64,000 nt of DNA from Amanita rubescens (Eukaryota > Basidiomycota > Agaricomycetes > Agaricales > Amanitaceae), in contig WION01000029.1 in assembly GCA_015039365.1 (NCBI GenBank), positions 124,001 through 188,000 on the forward strand, read 5' to 3'. The first letter of the stretch is position 1. Each line of letters starts with the position of its first letter. This document shows, in pieces, positions 19,356 through 32,708 of the stretch. The notes beneath the pieces were generated by a model. It saw only the letters and a program-made list of their open reading frames with translations. It did not search any database and was not told the origin of the DNA. Both the position numbers and the translations under genes were made by a program.

Positions 19356-22300
19356 TCATGTCGGCCACCCCCTCGCCATTCTTGCAGCACCTCCACCGAC
19401 TCTTCCCAGAATATTCCAAACAGCTGCCGTCCCGTCAACGCCGGCACCGGCACCAGCGGCCCCGAACCCAAACCATCCTCCTCCAAACCGGCCTGCAGGA
19501 CCCACAAAACCCTCACCCGCTCCTGCATGCAGCGAATTGAAACTATTCCATGCATGTCGATCAAGATAGGTAGCACCTGCCCCATGCGGCGCTGCAGCCA
19601 TGTACGGACCCATGAAAAATAGCAAGGCGGCGGAAGCCCCAGCCCACATGGCCGCTTGCCGCGCAAAGGAGGTTAACATCGGCACAACAAAAGAGGCGGG
19701 GAACGGTGACGACGTCGAAAGCTTGCCATCTTCGCCATGGTGGTGATGAACTCCACTCCCAGCGCCATAGACGTAGGTATTGTAGATATTGTAAAACCTG
19801 CCGATGCGGCTCGCGCTAGACGGGACCATTACTTTCCCAGATGCCGGATCAGTTTCGGTTGAACCTGCTTCGCCAGGTCGCGACCGGGAGGCAACGGCGG
19901 GGACCTTGGGGGACCGTTCCATGATCTTGTCGATGACCATGCATTCTACGCCCAGCTCTTCCTTCAGCGCACGCCATTCTTCCACTGCTTCCTCCGACAC
20001 GCCGCCGGGAACAGCATCAATGGGTAACTTGGCACCCCGATGCCACTTCTTCAATAGCTCCGCGGCCATCCGCCATTCTCTCTCTTCGTGGTCGAGACCA
20101 AGAGCAATAGAGGACGGGTCAGCAGCGGAAGTGGCGCTAGAGTATGCTGGAGGTTCATCATGATGGATCTGAGTATCAACCGGTGCGGGTGTGATAGGCC
20201 TCGGAGTGGGTGGCTTTATCGTGGAAGATGACGAAGCTAGGGAGTCGTCATGTTCTTCGTGTTCCTCGATCTCCGTTCCTTCCGTCTGCACGTCCGTCTC
20301 CACCATCACGCGTGGAAGTGGATCAGGCGTGCTTGCGTCTATCGCTACGACCTTGACCTTCTTTTCTTCCACCAGATCCACTTGGATCGCGAACTCTACT
20401 GTGGGAGGCGGGGGCGATGGATCCAAAAACTCAGTCTGGATATCCACAGAAGCGGTGATAACCTTGGGCTGTTCAGGCTCCGGATCGGTCTGTATACCTC
20501 CCACGGAAAAGAAGTAGGAAGGATCGTATTGTGTGCTGCTATCCGAATATTCCTTGTTCTCTTCGAATACCTGAGTCGTGATGACCTCAGTCTTGTTGGC
20601 GCGACTAGTTATTTTCTGAAAGGAGTCAAAGTAGAATTAGTGCGTAGGAGATATGAAAGTAAGAGGCATTACGTACCCTCTTCCGCTTCGTGATGATCGT
20701 CTGGATCACGTCTTCTTCGCCGGACTCGTCATCCAGCTCAACAGCAGTCTCGCTACTGAAACTGTTCCCTTCCTCCTTCTCTTCGTTCTCGTCCTCTATC
20801 CTTGTCTCGAAACTGGTTGAGCTTGCATCTTCACCCTCGTCATCCACTGGCATGTCCCACTTCAACTTGCCAGCCAACTCATCTCCCAAACTCTTGCTAA
20901 TCGTGCCTCTATTGCTCCCAGGCAACCCCAAAGTGCCGGACTGCAATCCGAGATTCAACCCACTCCTCATCTCGTCCATCTCAAATCTCATCCGGTCTAT
21001 GGTCTCCTTCAATAGCAAATTCTCCTGCTTCTGCTCATCAAGCTGCACGTGCGCTTGCTGAGCTATGGTCAGGTCTGTTCCAAGATGGGCTATTCGCTCT
21101 TCATATGATTCTTGTTCCCGCGACCATTTACTTGCTTCGTGTTCATGCAATGTCGCGGCATCACGAAGACTTCGGATGAATTCCTCCCGTAATCGGAGGT
21201 CGTCACGGTACTTTTCCGACGCAACTAGAAATGATATTGAAAACGAGATTCAGGCACAGCTTAGCGCATATAAACATACCACACTGCTCTTGATACTGCT
21301 TCTGCAAGGTTGTGTACGTTACTCGGGCGTGATCCAGCGTTCGAGTTACTTTGGCTATTTCAGCTTCAAGCGCGGCGATTTGCGTCGTGTTTTGTCTCTG
21401 GAAATGCACGATTAAGTGATTAATGCGTCGGTAGCGTGATGCACCCTAACCTCTTTACTTCTCAATTCTTTTTCCTCCCTCTTCGTCGCTGCAAGCTCTG
21501 TCCGCATTTCGTCCAACTTGGATTGCATCTCTTCCAGCTCGCTTTCGTGTTCCAAGAGCTTTCTTTGTAGCGTCGCTTCTGCATCTACGAGTTTCCGACC
21601 TAGCTCGGTATTTGCCCTCTGAAGAGCATCCAGACGCTCAATTGGTTCCAGAGAGGTAGTGCTCGCGTTTACGGTCCTATCCATGACAAGGCCAAGCACA
21701 GAGTCTTCTTCGTCTTCTTCGTCTGACATGTCTGCCAAATCAGCGATGGTCATGTCGTTGTGCTGATCCAGGATGCCACCGTCCAGGTTTGTTGCTGAAG
21801 TTGGGAGCGGAGAAACACTTGAACGGCCCGAAGTGGATCTCACAAATGAGTTGTCGACGCGCCTGCCTTGATAGTCGTACATAGAGCTTACGCTCCGGCT
21901 AAGAGATTCATCGGGTGTGCTTTGGCCACTCCGGTAGTATGAATCTTCCATGGAAGTTGGTGAGGGAAATTGAAACGATCCAACCGTTGGTTGTGAGAAA
22001 GAATGGGAACGATGAGCGTTGCGGGAAGATGGTCGAGAATATGATCCACTGCGAGAGGAAGACAGACCCTGGAAAGACGATGGGGGTGCAGGAGAGCCAA
22101 TGGGTGAGAAAGGGCCAGAATATGAAAACGTAGGTGATGTAGGATTCGATGGGGCGCGGGATCGACGGCCAGATGGATGGTGGAATACATTTGGACTGCT
22201 GGACTATAAATACAGAGGTGGCCAAAGTTATTAGCGCATGTTGTGGTTGAATGGGACAAAGAGAACACATACCTCAGAATCACTCCGACTACCAAGATCA

Positions 22301-22875
22301 ATGCTCTTTCTTCTGCTTGCAGGCGGTGGCCTTTTATTACTCCAACTGGAGGGTGCAGTTGGTAGAGGCTGTGAACGTTGCCTACGCTCGGCATCAAAGG
22401 GTGAATACTTGTTGGAGCCGCCACGAGATGATGGTCGGCTATGTGAGCCGTTGACACTACTGTTTAATTCATCACTTTCGGGGTCTTCCGGTGGCCTTTC
22501 TGTGTCCTGATTAGCAACATTATCATCTTGAGGGGCGTGCTTGGTTTTCTCGGCTATGAAGTCCATGAGGATCTGTGGCGTCACTTCCAGTCCTGGATTA
22601 GACGCAAGTAGTGCCTTGAGCATGTCCATCTCCTCGATTGAGAGAAGCCGAAGGCCATTGTAAATGTCTGCAAATGATTGGAACACGTCGACAAGCGCGT
22701 CAGCGGGGATAACAGGATCACCAGCGCCATTAAGGTGCGAGTCTGGGTGTTGGGCAAATATTGTGTGGAGGTCGTGGTCGATGTCGGCGAGCGACTGATT
22801 GAGGGCGTCGTTGTCGCCGTCCATGTTCAGTCTGGCATTGGACGAGTGCAACTGCTGAGCCAAATATTCGTCCAC
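19356..22875 (-). CDS. Coiled-coil membrane protein with LC8-type motif array
   Basis: Five exons on the minus strand: 22273-22875, 21451-22203, 21280-21397, 20677-21224 and 19356-20615, summing to 1093 residues plus stop. Residues 1-110 are predicted helical (QSLADIDHDLHTIFAQHPD, FADIYNGLRLLSIEEMDMLK). A Ser/Pro-rich linker follows (about 130-350), then coiled coils (about 400-560, e.g. EATLQRKLLEHESELEEMQ) and an acidic stretch. Residues 685-825 contain seven Gln-anchored motifs: TTQVF, STQYD, GIQTD, DIQTE, AIQVD, DVQTE and DTQIH, resembling dynein light chain LC8 sites. One membrane segment (WAGASAALLFFMGPYM) lies near the C-terminus, followed by a Gly/Ala-rich tail ending GWPT. The layout suggests a tail-anchored dynein adaptor of nuclear envelope or spindle pole; that is inference. 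Confidence 0.75.
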
Positions 22876-25800
22876 ATCGCGTCACGTTGTCACGCGACGC
22901 GTTGTTCGGTGGCCAAATAGCACGACAGCCAGGTCTCGCTAGCTCGCCATCGCTTTCATTTTACAGCAAAATATGTCCGACATGCTCAAGCTTCAACGGG
23001 TTGTTCCATTTATTGCCACAACTCCACGTAACGATGAAAAAGAACAACGTCAGAGCTGTTTTCTACGTACCCCCGAGAAGAATGGAGATGAAGGCCGCCA
23101 GGTTCAAGACGAAAGATGTGTCAAATATTCCTGATGAAAGCCTTCAGCGGCAAAGAACAAGGTATTTTCTTGAAATGATAATTAAAAATGATAAAACACT
23201 TATTTAAGTAATTGCTATAGCCTTGAAGGCACAAACTTAGCGCTTGAGCTGCATAGTACCGCATGGTTATTGGAACGGGTGCTATGCGCGTCAGACGATA
23301 TCGCCGTGACCTGCGGAATGTAGGGTATCCGTGAAACCGAATGAAGCTTTAAAGCAGTGGCGCATCCAAATATTGCTTGGCAATAGTGCCGGTTGCAATT
23401 GGAAGACGCCGTAATGTGTCAATGTCATAGTCACAACACAGCCACGTATTGGAGTCACGTAAGCTGGAAATGCACTTGGAATTGAACTCCAAGTCCCTCA
23501 CAAGTGGCTCAACAACGCGGCCATGGCGCTCGATAACTTCACTATATGGTACGAATTGCGAATAATAGTATGACCTTGACAACATTGATGAGTAGAATAA
23601 ATACAGCGGCAACAGCGAGCGCTCGCTTAGCCTAATCACCGACTCCAAGGATAGGGGTTCCACGCCAACCGACAATTGCCATTCCTAACGTGCTTTGCCA
23701 TTTCCAATCATTCTCCGATTCCAGAAACACATTTCTCCGTCGTCTTGTGTCATGGTACGGAAGGCCAGAGCTGTCCAGGATCGCATTGGCGTCACTCTAA
23801 ACTTCGCGGGAGAAGTGGCGCGTTTTCTTCTATTTTTAAGCACACCCCCCGAAATGACGGTCTTAATCTGTCTTAGTGCGCTCCGGGCTCTCTGCGAACA
23901 TGATGAATGACACTACGTGTCCGGCTCATCCGATGGGCGGAAGATGCGAGAAGCACGATGAATGCTTTCCAAGTCCGAGGAACCCTTCCTGCAGGTAAAC
24001 CTTAACAAGTTACTCAGGATCATCGGTTCCTCGTGCTGCGTATAGCACCTATATTCACGGCATAAAATCAACGTTCCATGTGCTACCTAGTACATCACAT
24101 ATCGATCGGTCACATCTAACAAAATCTGTATTTTTTTTTCACAAGCCGTAGTCCTCGCCTGATGTTATAGATCATATCGAATTTCGGGGGACAAGAGGAC
24201 ACCAGACGTTAACGGGGTCGCTGTATACACATCGCTCGAGATACCACAGTGAGATTCCGCATCGGAATCGGCCTCTTGATAACTCGCTCGATTCTTCCGG
24301 TCACTACGGACGGGAAATCGGTTTATTCTAGGGGCAACTGAAGGTTCATCGAGGACGGGCAGATTGCGAAAAGCATGGAATCAAACTTATTCTAGACTAT
24401 CTAATCGCGCAACACGTCTTCCAGAGGAAAGCTAACGGCAAGTACAGGAATAAGGCGTCAGGCTTCAAGTTGGGGTCAAGCCTCAAGCTATTCTGGGCTA
24501 TCGGGGCCCGCACGTCGCATGTCGCACGTCTTCCAAAGAAACGACTGTTTGTAATACCTACTTGAACGTCGGCGCGTCTGGACCACATCCCAAAAAAACA
24601 GTTCTCCATTCTAGAGAGCTGCACCGGTAGACGTGTATCCGGTGTGAGTCCCTTTTTAACAAAACTCTAGATGTCATTCAAGAGAACATGAGAATGCACG
24701 TCTAACATTGACCTTTCAGAATCTCATTGCCGGACAGTTGGTCCTTTGAACCTACCATGGTTGGCCTATCCTACGTTGTAAGATAGCCGTAAGTAGCCGG
24801 ACGACTTCCATTTCTTTGCGCAAAAATATTGATCCGGTGTCCAGTTGTAGATTTACTTTGTCGGGATTCCAATTCTGAAACATGTGGTCCCCGCCGCTCG
24901 TTTTTCCTACTTGGAAGAGACGGGTAGCCGAAAAAAAAATCGTCAACTCCCACACGCAGATCTCCGGCACCTTGAGCGCTGTGGCGTGCGCATGTATCAT
25001 GGGTCTATATATTTCCGGCACGGTCTTTAATAATCGCAGTTTCTTCGCTCACGGGGAGAGCAATCCTGACAATACTGCTGTTGAATCTATGCCCGAAAAA
25101 AATCAATGAATTGAAGTCTGGCATCACGGCGCTTCCTCGCCAACCTCTACTACTGTAACGTTAGCATAGTCCTGTGCGGCCTCAAAATCGAGCACAAGCC
25201 TACGCATCGCCACCCTCTATCAGAATCTGATTCAACGGCGGGCGCATGACCAGAGTGGCAAATCTGGACTTGGTCTAAGTTGCGCTAGATCTGAATCTGA
25301 TTGGTTGACAGATCTGCGAGCTACAATAACGCTAGACGGAAGACCGGTTTCCTATCCTGTCGCTTTCTTTGAAACAAATAAAATAGGAATCCGGTCCACC
25401 ATTGGAATCATTACTGATGGAAGCTCGGTGTTCTGCCACACCCGCAAGTCGGTGTAAATTTCCATATGCGCCCAAGACAGAATTTCCCAAGCACAAGAAC
25501 AAAGTTGACTGATTTGTGTTCGCCCTTACGGTCCTCGAACTAACCGCGGACTAATCCTGACTCGGGAGTAAGGTACGATGGCACCATCGCCGTTGTAATT
25601 TCCGCGGGGAATTTCCGCAGAGGAATAACACATGCAAGCCTCCCTTTGACGTCTTTTGGACACGCAATGTCTAAAGTAGGGGACTTGAAATTTTTTTACT
25701 TACGATCACAACGTATCTGAACATGAGGCATACCTGGAGTATATATTCAGGTCAGGGGACTAGTACTATGCGTGACGCCTTGATGTGGTATCAATGACTC

Positions 25801-28403
25801 GACCACATTCGTCAAAAGAGTCACCATTTGAGCGACCGACTAAACCGGGTCCCACTAAACCAAATAAGACCTCATGATACCATGGAGATTAGTGACCGTC
25901 GCTATAGAAATTAGTAGTATTCAAAACGCATGCACATGATTTTCCGAACTAACAAACAAGCTTGACGGCAGCCGACAAAGTCCTTCTATTCGATTTCATT
26001 AAAGCTCGCGGTACCGAATGGCTAGAAGGAGCGTTATTAAAGCTTGGGCTCAGAGAAAGAAGGTTCAATATACGAACTTTTCCGGAAGTTTTGAACCTCG
26101 TTAACACCACCGGTATTTTACATGAACGGATGTAAAAGGTGCCGTTACCGAGCGGGGCCCGGTAGCAGTAACTAAGTAAGTAAGCGGGGGAGGGCCACCG
26201 TCCCGGGATTTCCGCAAAATCGACTGATGGATGAGTCGATGACGATTCCTCCTTCCCTGGCGGCCGCCCTCAACAAGCTCAGGCTCGCGTATGTTAATGA
26301 TATGATGGTGCCTCGTCGTTGCGACCCCAATATGCGACGGAAGTTTGCGTTATCGCGATTCATCCAACACCTTGTATTGTCGGCGGACGGGGAAGTGGGG
26401 GGGGGCCAAGACGTTATTCGCGGACTTGGAAATATTAAATTTGTACATGTTTTTTTGGGAACAAAGAAGTAGACGGGTTGGTTTTCGGTGTGTTCTCACG
26501 TCAAAGGATTTTGGCGCTGGGGTAAGGATTAATAGGGTTAGGCCTGGGTTCTCTGTTAGGCTCTTCTGAGGGAAAAAAATTCAGGTTCTGATTGGGGTTT
26601 GTTTTACTTGACTAGACCGGTTTCAACAAGGATGTGCTGCTACACTTGACGTAAACTGTGTTGAAAGTTTCTCGCAACTGGTCCAACTTTATGGTACCCT
26701 TTGACATGGGGTCCTTGCTATTCTTATTGTCATGTAGATGTGTGCAACTGCGCCATGTCGGCATATTTTAGTGCGATATTGTGGAGAGGACGTAAGTCAC
26801 GGAACAGCGTACGATTCGATCGCGGATCAAGAGCCATAATTGCATTAGCTGTGCACACGGAGGTGGGCTATGATAGTTTCATAAGTGTATTGAATCATTG
26901 GGATCAGCCTGACGACGTGAGGCCATCACAAACGCATGGGGTGGCAAAGTCAGAATTCCGAAGGAAGAAACTCGTCTATTTCTTCCCATGGCGTCTCAGG
27001 TTAAGCGTTCCTCTTAGAGAGCTTAAGGTTTTAGTTCCGGTTGATTCCGGCTCCTGAGCGTCTTCATCGGTGGCCGCATTGCTGTAGTTTTGTTTCTGGC
27101 AATTCGGGTTGCCATCGCACCAAAGCGCTTATGATTGACCTGGAGAAAACATTGGTTAATCTCTCGAGAACCATGATTTTTTGACTTGATCGAGGCGGTA
27201 CGAGGTATGATAGAGTCGAAACTGCGGGGTTCAGCGAGGCTGTGCAACGGTTCCAATGATAACTCGTTATCTATTATTACATTCTCCACTTTTCAGTCAG
27301 TCGTAACTTCCGTCCGATGTAGCGGACGAGTGTTTCCACTGTGTAATAAGCTTATGTACTGAGAAGATTACAGGATATGGAAGCAGACTGACAAAAGTTG
27401 GGCTTCCGGCATATTTCGGGGTCAGAATGGACCAAAAATGATTAGATGCTTGTACTGAATATAGAAACGCGTTACCGTGAACTTGGTGGTAAACCTAGTT
27501 ATGTCCTGATATGTCGTAAGGAATCACGGAGATATTTGGACCCTTAGTTTAGGTTTCATAGGGTTGATCCGCTGAAGGATCTTCGATTGTAAGCGTTGAA
27601 ATTTCTTTGATGGTCGTACAAGATACTGGTTTGGCGTCGCTAGAGAGACGGTGCGGCATGCCAAGTTTACATTGGTGGTAGACAGCCTTGTTCTTTTGCA
27701 TCCAGGGAATCCCGTAAAACCATCATTCGATTTAATGAACAGTAGTGACCTGAGACCGGGGAAAGTGTCACGGCTAGTAACTAGTAATGATTTCAGGAAA
27801 GTATATGGAGCGCTCGGGAAGAGCGACCGCATGGAACGCGCTAATCTGATACATGGGCGGCGGTAAGTTATAAAATATACTTGATTGTTGATCAAGTGTT
27901 GGAATGCATGTGTGCATGAGCTAAAATTACGGCGCCCAGAGAATAGGAGAGTATGATGAGAATTCCTTTGTCTAGAAGTGGAGAGGATGCCTAAAAAGGC
28001 AATATTCGGGAAATAATATAGCTGACGTAATAAAAAAAGGCGGGACTGGGGCAGAGAGGTTACAAGGCGAGCGCGCATGGGCGGTGTTTCGCAAGGGGGA
28101 AGGGATGATGGTCAAGAGAGGAATAAAAGATGGAAAAGGGTTCAGAAGGGGGGATGGGATGGGGATGAAGGTTATGGGATATTTGGTGTTTGAAGAAATG
28201 TAATGCTTGGGGTGGCGTCGTAAGGTGTGCCTTGAATGGCAGAGGGACGAGTTGGTGGTGGCAACGAAAGAATAGGAATAGTTTTAGGAAACGGAAGACA
28301 AAGGCGGTGTGGGACAGTCAGTCGGAGTGTGAAAACAAAACGACAAAGAATCATCAAATCACCGCCTTCAGTTTGCTCTTGCAATCTGCAAATCTCTCCT
28401 TCG
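22876..28403. other. 5.5-kb gene-poor stretch between divergent genes
   Basis: No exon series, transposase, reverse transcriptase or RNA gene could be recognised. The longest unsupported frames are 23349-23675 (minus, 108 codons) and 27524-28078 (minus, 184 codons, basic and unstructured). The last 300 bp before the zinc-finger gene are purine-rich and may be its promoter. Confidence 0.4.
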
Positions 28404-31212
28404 ATGGACTCCGTCATCACCCAGGATCCTTCAGGCTCTCCTTATATAAACGATATAGAATGCCAGCCTCCGTCACCCGAGTCAAACCTCTCTCATTTAG
28501 ATTCAACCCTTACTTTCAATCCTCTTGCTTCACCACCTTACAACGGTTCCTACAACGGTTCTCCTTACTCGGGACACTCGGAACTTTCTTACATCGAGGA
28601 CTTTCCAAATCTCTTTGACGACGGCATTGGCTTCCGCGATTACGACCCCGCCGAATACGACCCACCTGATACCTCTTCTCTCTTGATGTTTAGCGATTCG
28701 GATTTCGTCCAGCCACCCTACGACGCCACTCTTTCCGTTGGCAGTTCAGATCTCCATTCTACTCAGCCATATGACTACAGTTCCCCTTCTTCTAACGCAA
28801 GCGCTACTGATGACCGTATCCGTTCCCGCGCCTCTTCAGTCTCATCTAACCCTCATTCTCATCAACACACCCCGCTTATCTACACCTCAACACTAGACGT
28901 GGCACTCGAGAACATGAAGTTTTCTCATTCTCCCAACTGGGGCACCGACCCTCTCCCTCACAATGAACCAATGCAGAAGCATCCTTCGCCACCCCGCTTG
29001 CTCATGCCAGAGGCGCCACCCACCATCAATGTCCCCGACGGCGATGGTCTCGGAGATGGCTCTGGTCCTAGTCTCAACATCGTCCCTGCCACCCCCATCA
29101 GCGGAGGTGGCTTGACAAGCGATAATACCGTCCCTTTTCAAACACGCCTGGAAAATCTGACAGGTGCCGCTTCATACCCTGTTTCATCCCCCGTTATCTT
29201 GCTAACCGAAGTTACTTTGACAGGACACGCACAGCCACCTGCTTGGGCTGATCCGAGTGGAGGGGCTGGAGCAGGAAGCACATCATCATCAGACCAGCAG
29301 GGCACTCCGCTGCAACGTCAGCAGCATCAATTTGACTTCCTGCAGCAACCTCACAATTACATTGCCCATCCCAGAAGTCTTCCAGGTACCCCCGCCACGC
29401 GGCCGGTGATACTCGAAGATGTGACGAGCAATAACGCTTCCGGCGTTGGTCCTCCCGGTGGCGGAGGACTCGGCGCAAATACTAATTTCTTATTTCCTCA
29501 ACCGATACCAAAATCAAGGAGCAAATCTGATACCGCGTTAGAGCCACCTAACTGGGACACGTCAGCCACCGCTACATTTGTTAACCAATCACAGAACAAC
29601 AGTGCAGTGGATGACGGACCGAGCCCTGGTAGCGGCACCGTCAACATGCAAGAAGTCCAAGGTCAAGGTGTTTCGTACACATCTCCACCCTCTACTGGAC
29701 ATTCACTTCAAAGCTTTAACTTTCCCGCCAATAACTCTTCCAATAACGGCTATCTCACCGCCGCTGCCCCTGGCCCTATGCGCCGCGCAAAGTCCGATTC
29801 AATTGGCCGTCATCGCCAATCTCATTCTGACGATATCCGTTCTCTTGCTATCCTTTCCCAACCAGGAAATATCGACACATCCTTGTATTACAATAGGCAA
29901 GGCAATATACCACCCAATTCTGCACCTCCGCCAACGTCTACCACGCCCGGGTTCCTTTCGCCACCCCAGACGCACGTCTCACGCTTTTTGTCGCCGTTAT
30001 CAGGAGACTCTTCAATACCAATTAGATCTCATCACAGATATAGTCGGTCCTTGTCGTCTGCCAGTCACCTAACCCCTGATTATTCCCATGGTCCGGGCCC
30101 CGGCCCGATCCGGCGTTCTCCCTCAAGCACGAGGTCGGAGCGGGGGTCGGTATGGTCCGATGCATCTAGTGCTGGCGCTGCACCAGGAAGCAACCGAGTC
30201 TCTCCCTACCCGAGTCCCAAGGCGAGTCCTCGACCCAATTTAGGCGATCTGCCGGGGCCTGGAGCATACGACGACATGATCGGAATGGGAAGGGTCAACA
30301 GCTGGATGGGCGCCGGTAACCAGCATTTGTCCATTCAACAACAACAGCAACAGCAACATGGGAATGGCAATTTGTTTGGTGGTCTCGATCCTTCGCCGCA
30401 TATTATGCCACGCATGACATCGGGTATGGGTGGCGGGCATGGTCAGACTGTCGGTTTCCATGGTGCCGTGGGATTTAGTGGATTGGAAGGGGGACCTGTA
30501 TCTCAGGGGCGCGCTGCAAGGAACGTGAGGAAGAATAATGTGACGACGGAGCGGACCAGAAAGGCCAGTGTTAATAGGCGAAAAGCGGATGCGCCCTTCG
30601 TGTGTACCGTCCCTGGATGTGGGAGCACGTTTACGAGAAGCTTTAACCTGAAGGGTGAGTACGCGATGTCTTTTTTTTGTTGAATGTTGGTGATTGATAA
30701 GTGAGGATAGGCCACATGCGATCCCACAATGAAGAAAAACCTTTTGTCTGTCACTGGCCAGGGTGTACCAAAGCATTTGCCAGACAACATGATTGCAAGC
30801 GACATGAGGCACTTCATTCGAATTATCGCCCATTCACTTGTGAAGGGTGTTCGAAACAATTTGCTAGGATGGATGCGCTGAATAGGCACCGTGCGTGTTT
30901 TTTTTCACATTCTCGTTGGCCACTCAAAAATTGATTCTTCTTTTGACAGTGCGCTCTGAAGGAGGAGCAGAATGTGCCAAAGTACAAAAACCGGCTTCTA
31001 TGAATGGAAGTCCCGTCGGAGGGCAAGCTATGCTGAATGGCCTTATCTCCCAGGTTGATGAAATGGAAGTGGACTTTGGGGACTTGTTGTCTGAGGGTGC
31101 GCTCGGCGACGCCGAGGAGAGCTTAGAAGATTCCAGTGGCGCTGAAGATACCAAACCAATCATGCTTCGGACCAAGATCGAAGATGATTGGCCAGGAGGG
31201 ATTGCCGTATAA
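28404..31212 (+). CDS. CRZ1: Crz1-like C2H2 zinc-finger transcription factor
   Basis: Likely calcineurin-dependent regulator of calcium and stress genes. Exons 28404-30654, 30711-30890 and 30950-31212 sum to 2694 nt, 897 residues. Three C-terminal zinc fingers are split by both introns: [23 protein letters not shown], shortened here as [10 protein letters not shown]...H, then [19 protein letters not shown], then [17 protein letters not shown] followed by LRSEGG. This series is typical of basidiomycete Crz1. The N-terminal ~700 residues are Ser/Pro/Gly-rich and disordered, with a poly-Gln tract near 30.34 kb and many SP sites. PVILLT at about residue 263 resembles the calcineurin-docking PxIxIT motif. 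The C-terminus is acidic. I preferred the ATG at 28404 ([11 protein letters not shown]); an in-frame ATG at 28236 would add 56 basic residues that look untranslated. Confidence 0.85.
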
Positions 31213-32708
31213 GATTTCTTTTTTTGATGATAACGAAAGCACTGCAAGCTGTGCATTGCGTGCGATGGATGGACGCCAAGGATGGCGGCTCTTCCTGTAT
31301 AGTGGGATTACGACTCTCATTTCTTGTTTGTTCCGTTCTGTTCCGTCTCGTTTCTATTGCTTCCTCGCGGACTCGTGTTATTATTTATGTGTTTCATGTC
31401 TGATGCTTTATTATATTTCTATGGCTGGTTATTTGATACATATAATGATCGTAACGACTATCTCTCTGTGGGCGACGGAAAGATCTTTTCTATCTATTGT
31501 ATTTTCCGGGTCGGTTACCTTGCTTTCCCGTTTTCCTGCTATCAACGGTCATACGTATCAATATCTCACATTGTATAGCTATCGATCTCCACTGCTTACT
31601 GATATTCCGAATCGGCGCTTATTTCTGTATTTACTCGTGCAGGGACCAACATTATTGTAGATTACTCCTGAAACCTGACCAATGATCACTCGTATCGTAT
31701 CGTATCAGTGATCTATTGTTCTTCGGGTGTAACATCGTATGTGGGCAGTATCAAGTACAAGGGCGAAAATGATCACTCCTTGCATCATCATCATCAATTA
31801 GGAAGCTACCGTACTCGGTAGGCTGTTCGTGATCAAAGCATAAGTCACAGTGCTCGATCATTCTGTGTTGAGATTACGTCTCATCCTGATGATGATGCGC
31901 ACATGCGTGTGCCAGTGTGACATCCCTTGTTCCCGTTTTGAGTGCTATGTTATATAACACGAAGCGGCGTCCGTCCGACGGTTCCGTACAGTGCAACGTC
32001 AAGGTTTAGAGAAGTGCCTGATATAATTTGATGGTCATTCACGTAACTGACCTCCGAGACCCAGCGCTGAGCGCTAGTTAGGCCTTTCGTTTGTTGTTTT
32101 TTTTTCAAGGGTTGATCGTTCGGTTTCCAGTTGCACGGCGTTTTAATTCAGACGGGTGTTGCCGATTGATGATGGTTGTTCGTTTATTTCCCCGTTTGCC
32201 ATCACCGTCACTGTCTACTAGCACAGGGTCGCTGCCGTATCGTTCAACTGTCAACGTACGATATTCGCGGGTGCCTTGAGTCAGAGGTACGGTTCCGCCG
32301 AGACTTTGGGAAGAACACTTTTGGGTATCATATCGCATGATCGGTTATGTTTACGGATCAGCATCCTTGTAGCACAAGGTCGCGGTGGACGTACCTAACA
32401 TCCGGACTTGTGGGTCGAACAATAATAGTGAGTGCATCGTGGTACGCCACGAGTTAGAAGTTCAGGTAAACTCTTGTTATATACAATCGGCACTTCATGT
32501 TGCCTTTTTGTTTCACAAAGACTTTGAAAATTTCGACTGAGGACCCACTTTGGCAACCTCGGCTCAGACGTGCCGGTCCTACGCCTACAAACGCCCATAG
32601 TAGCGCCTACAGAAAAAAAGGACATATGAAGGACAAATGTCATTGAAAGAAAGACTTCTCTGACCGCCCGTATTAACGCCCTGTCCATTCCTTTCACCTT
32701 CACAACAA
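31213..32708. other. Intergenic, no gene seen
   Basis: T-rich 3' flank of the zinc-finger gene, then unremarkable sequence. Short ATCATCATC and CGTATCGTATCGTATC runs occur at 31.70-31.80 kb. No exon series is visible. Confidence 0.5.

Noticed and set aside
23349..23675. 108-codon minus-strand frame with protein-like composition
   Set aside because: No ATG at its start, no flanking exon and no family recognised; too little to call a gene.
27524..28078. 184-codon minus-strand frame
   Set aside because: Basic, Arg/Leu/Ser-rich composition of random frames; no conserved motif, and it lies in the promoter flank of the Crz1-like gene.
28236..28403. Upstream in-frame ATG of the Crz1-like gene
   Set aside because: The 56 extra residues are Gly/Arg/Lys-rich and look like translated leader; ATG 28404 gives a typical N-terminus. 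Not excluded.
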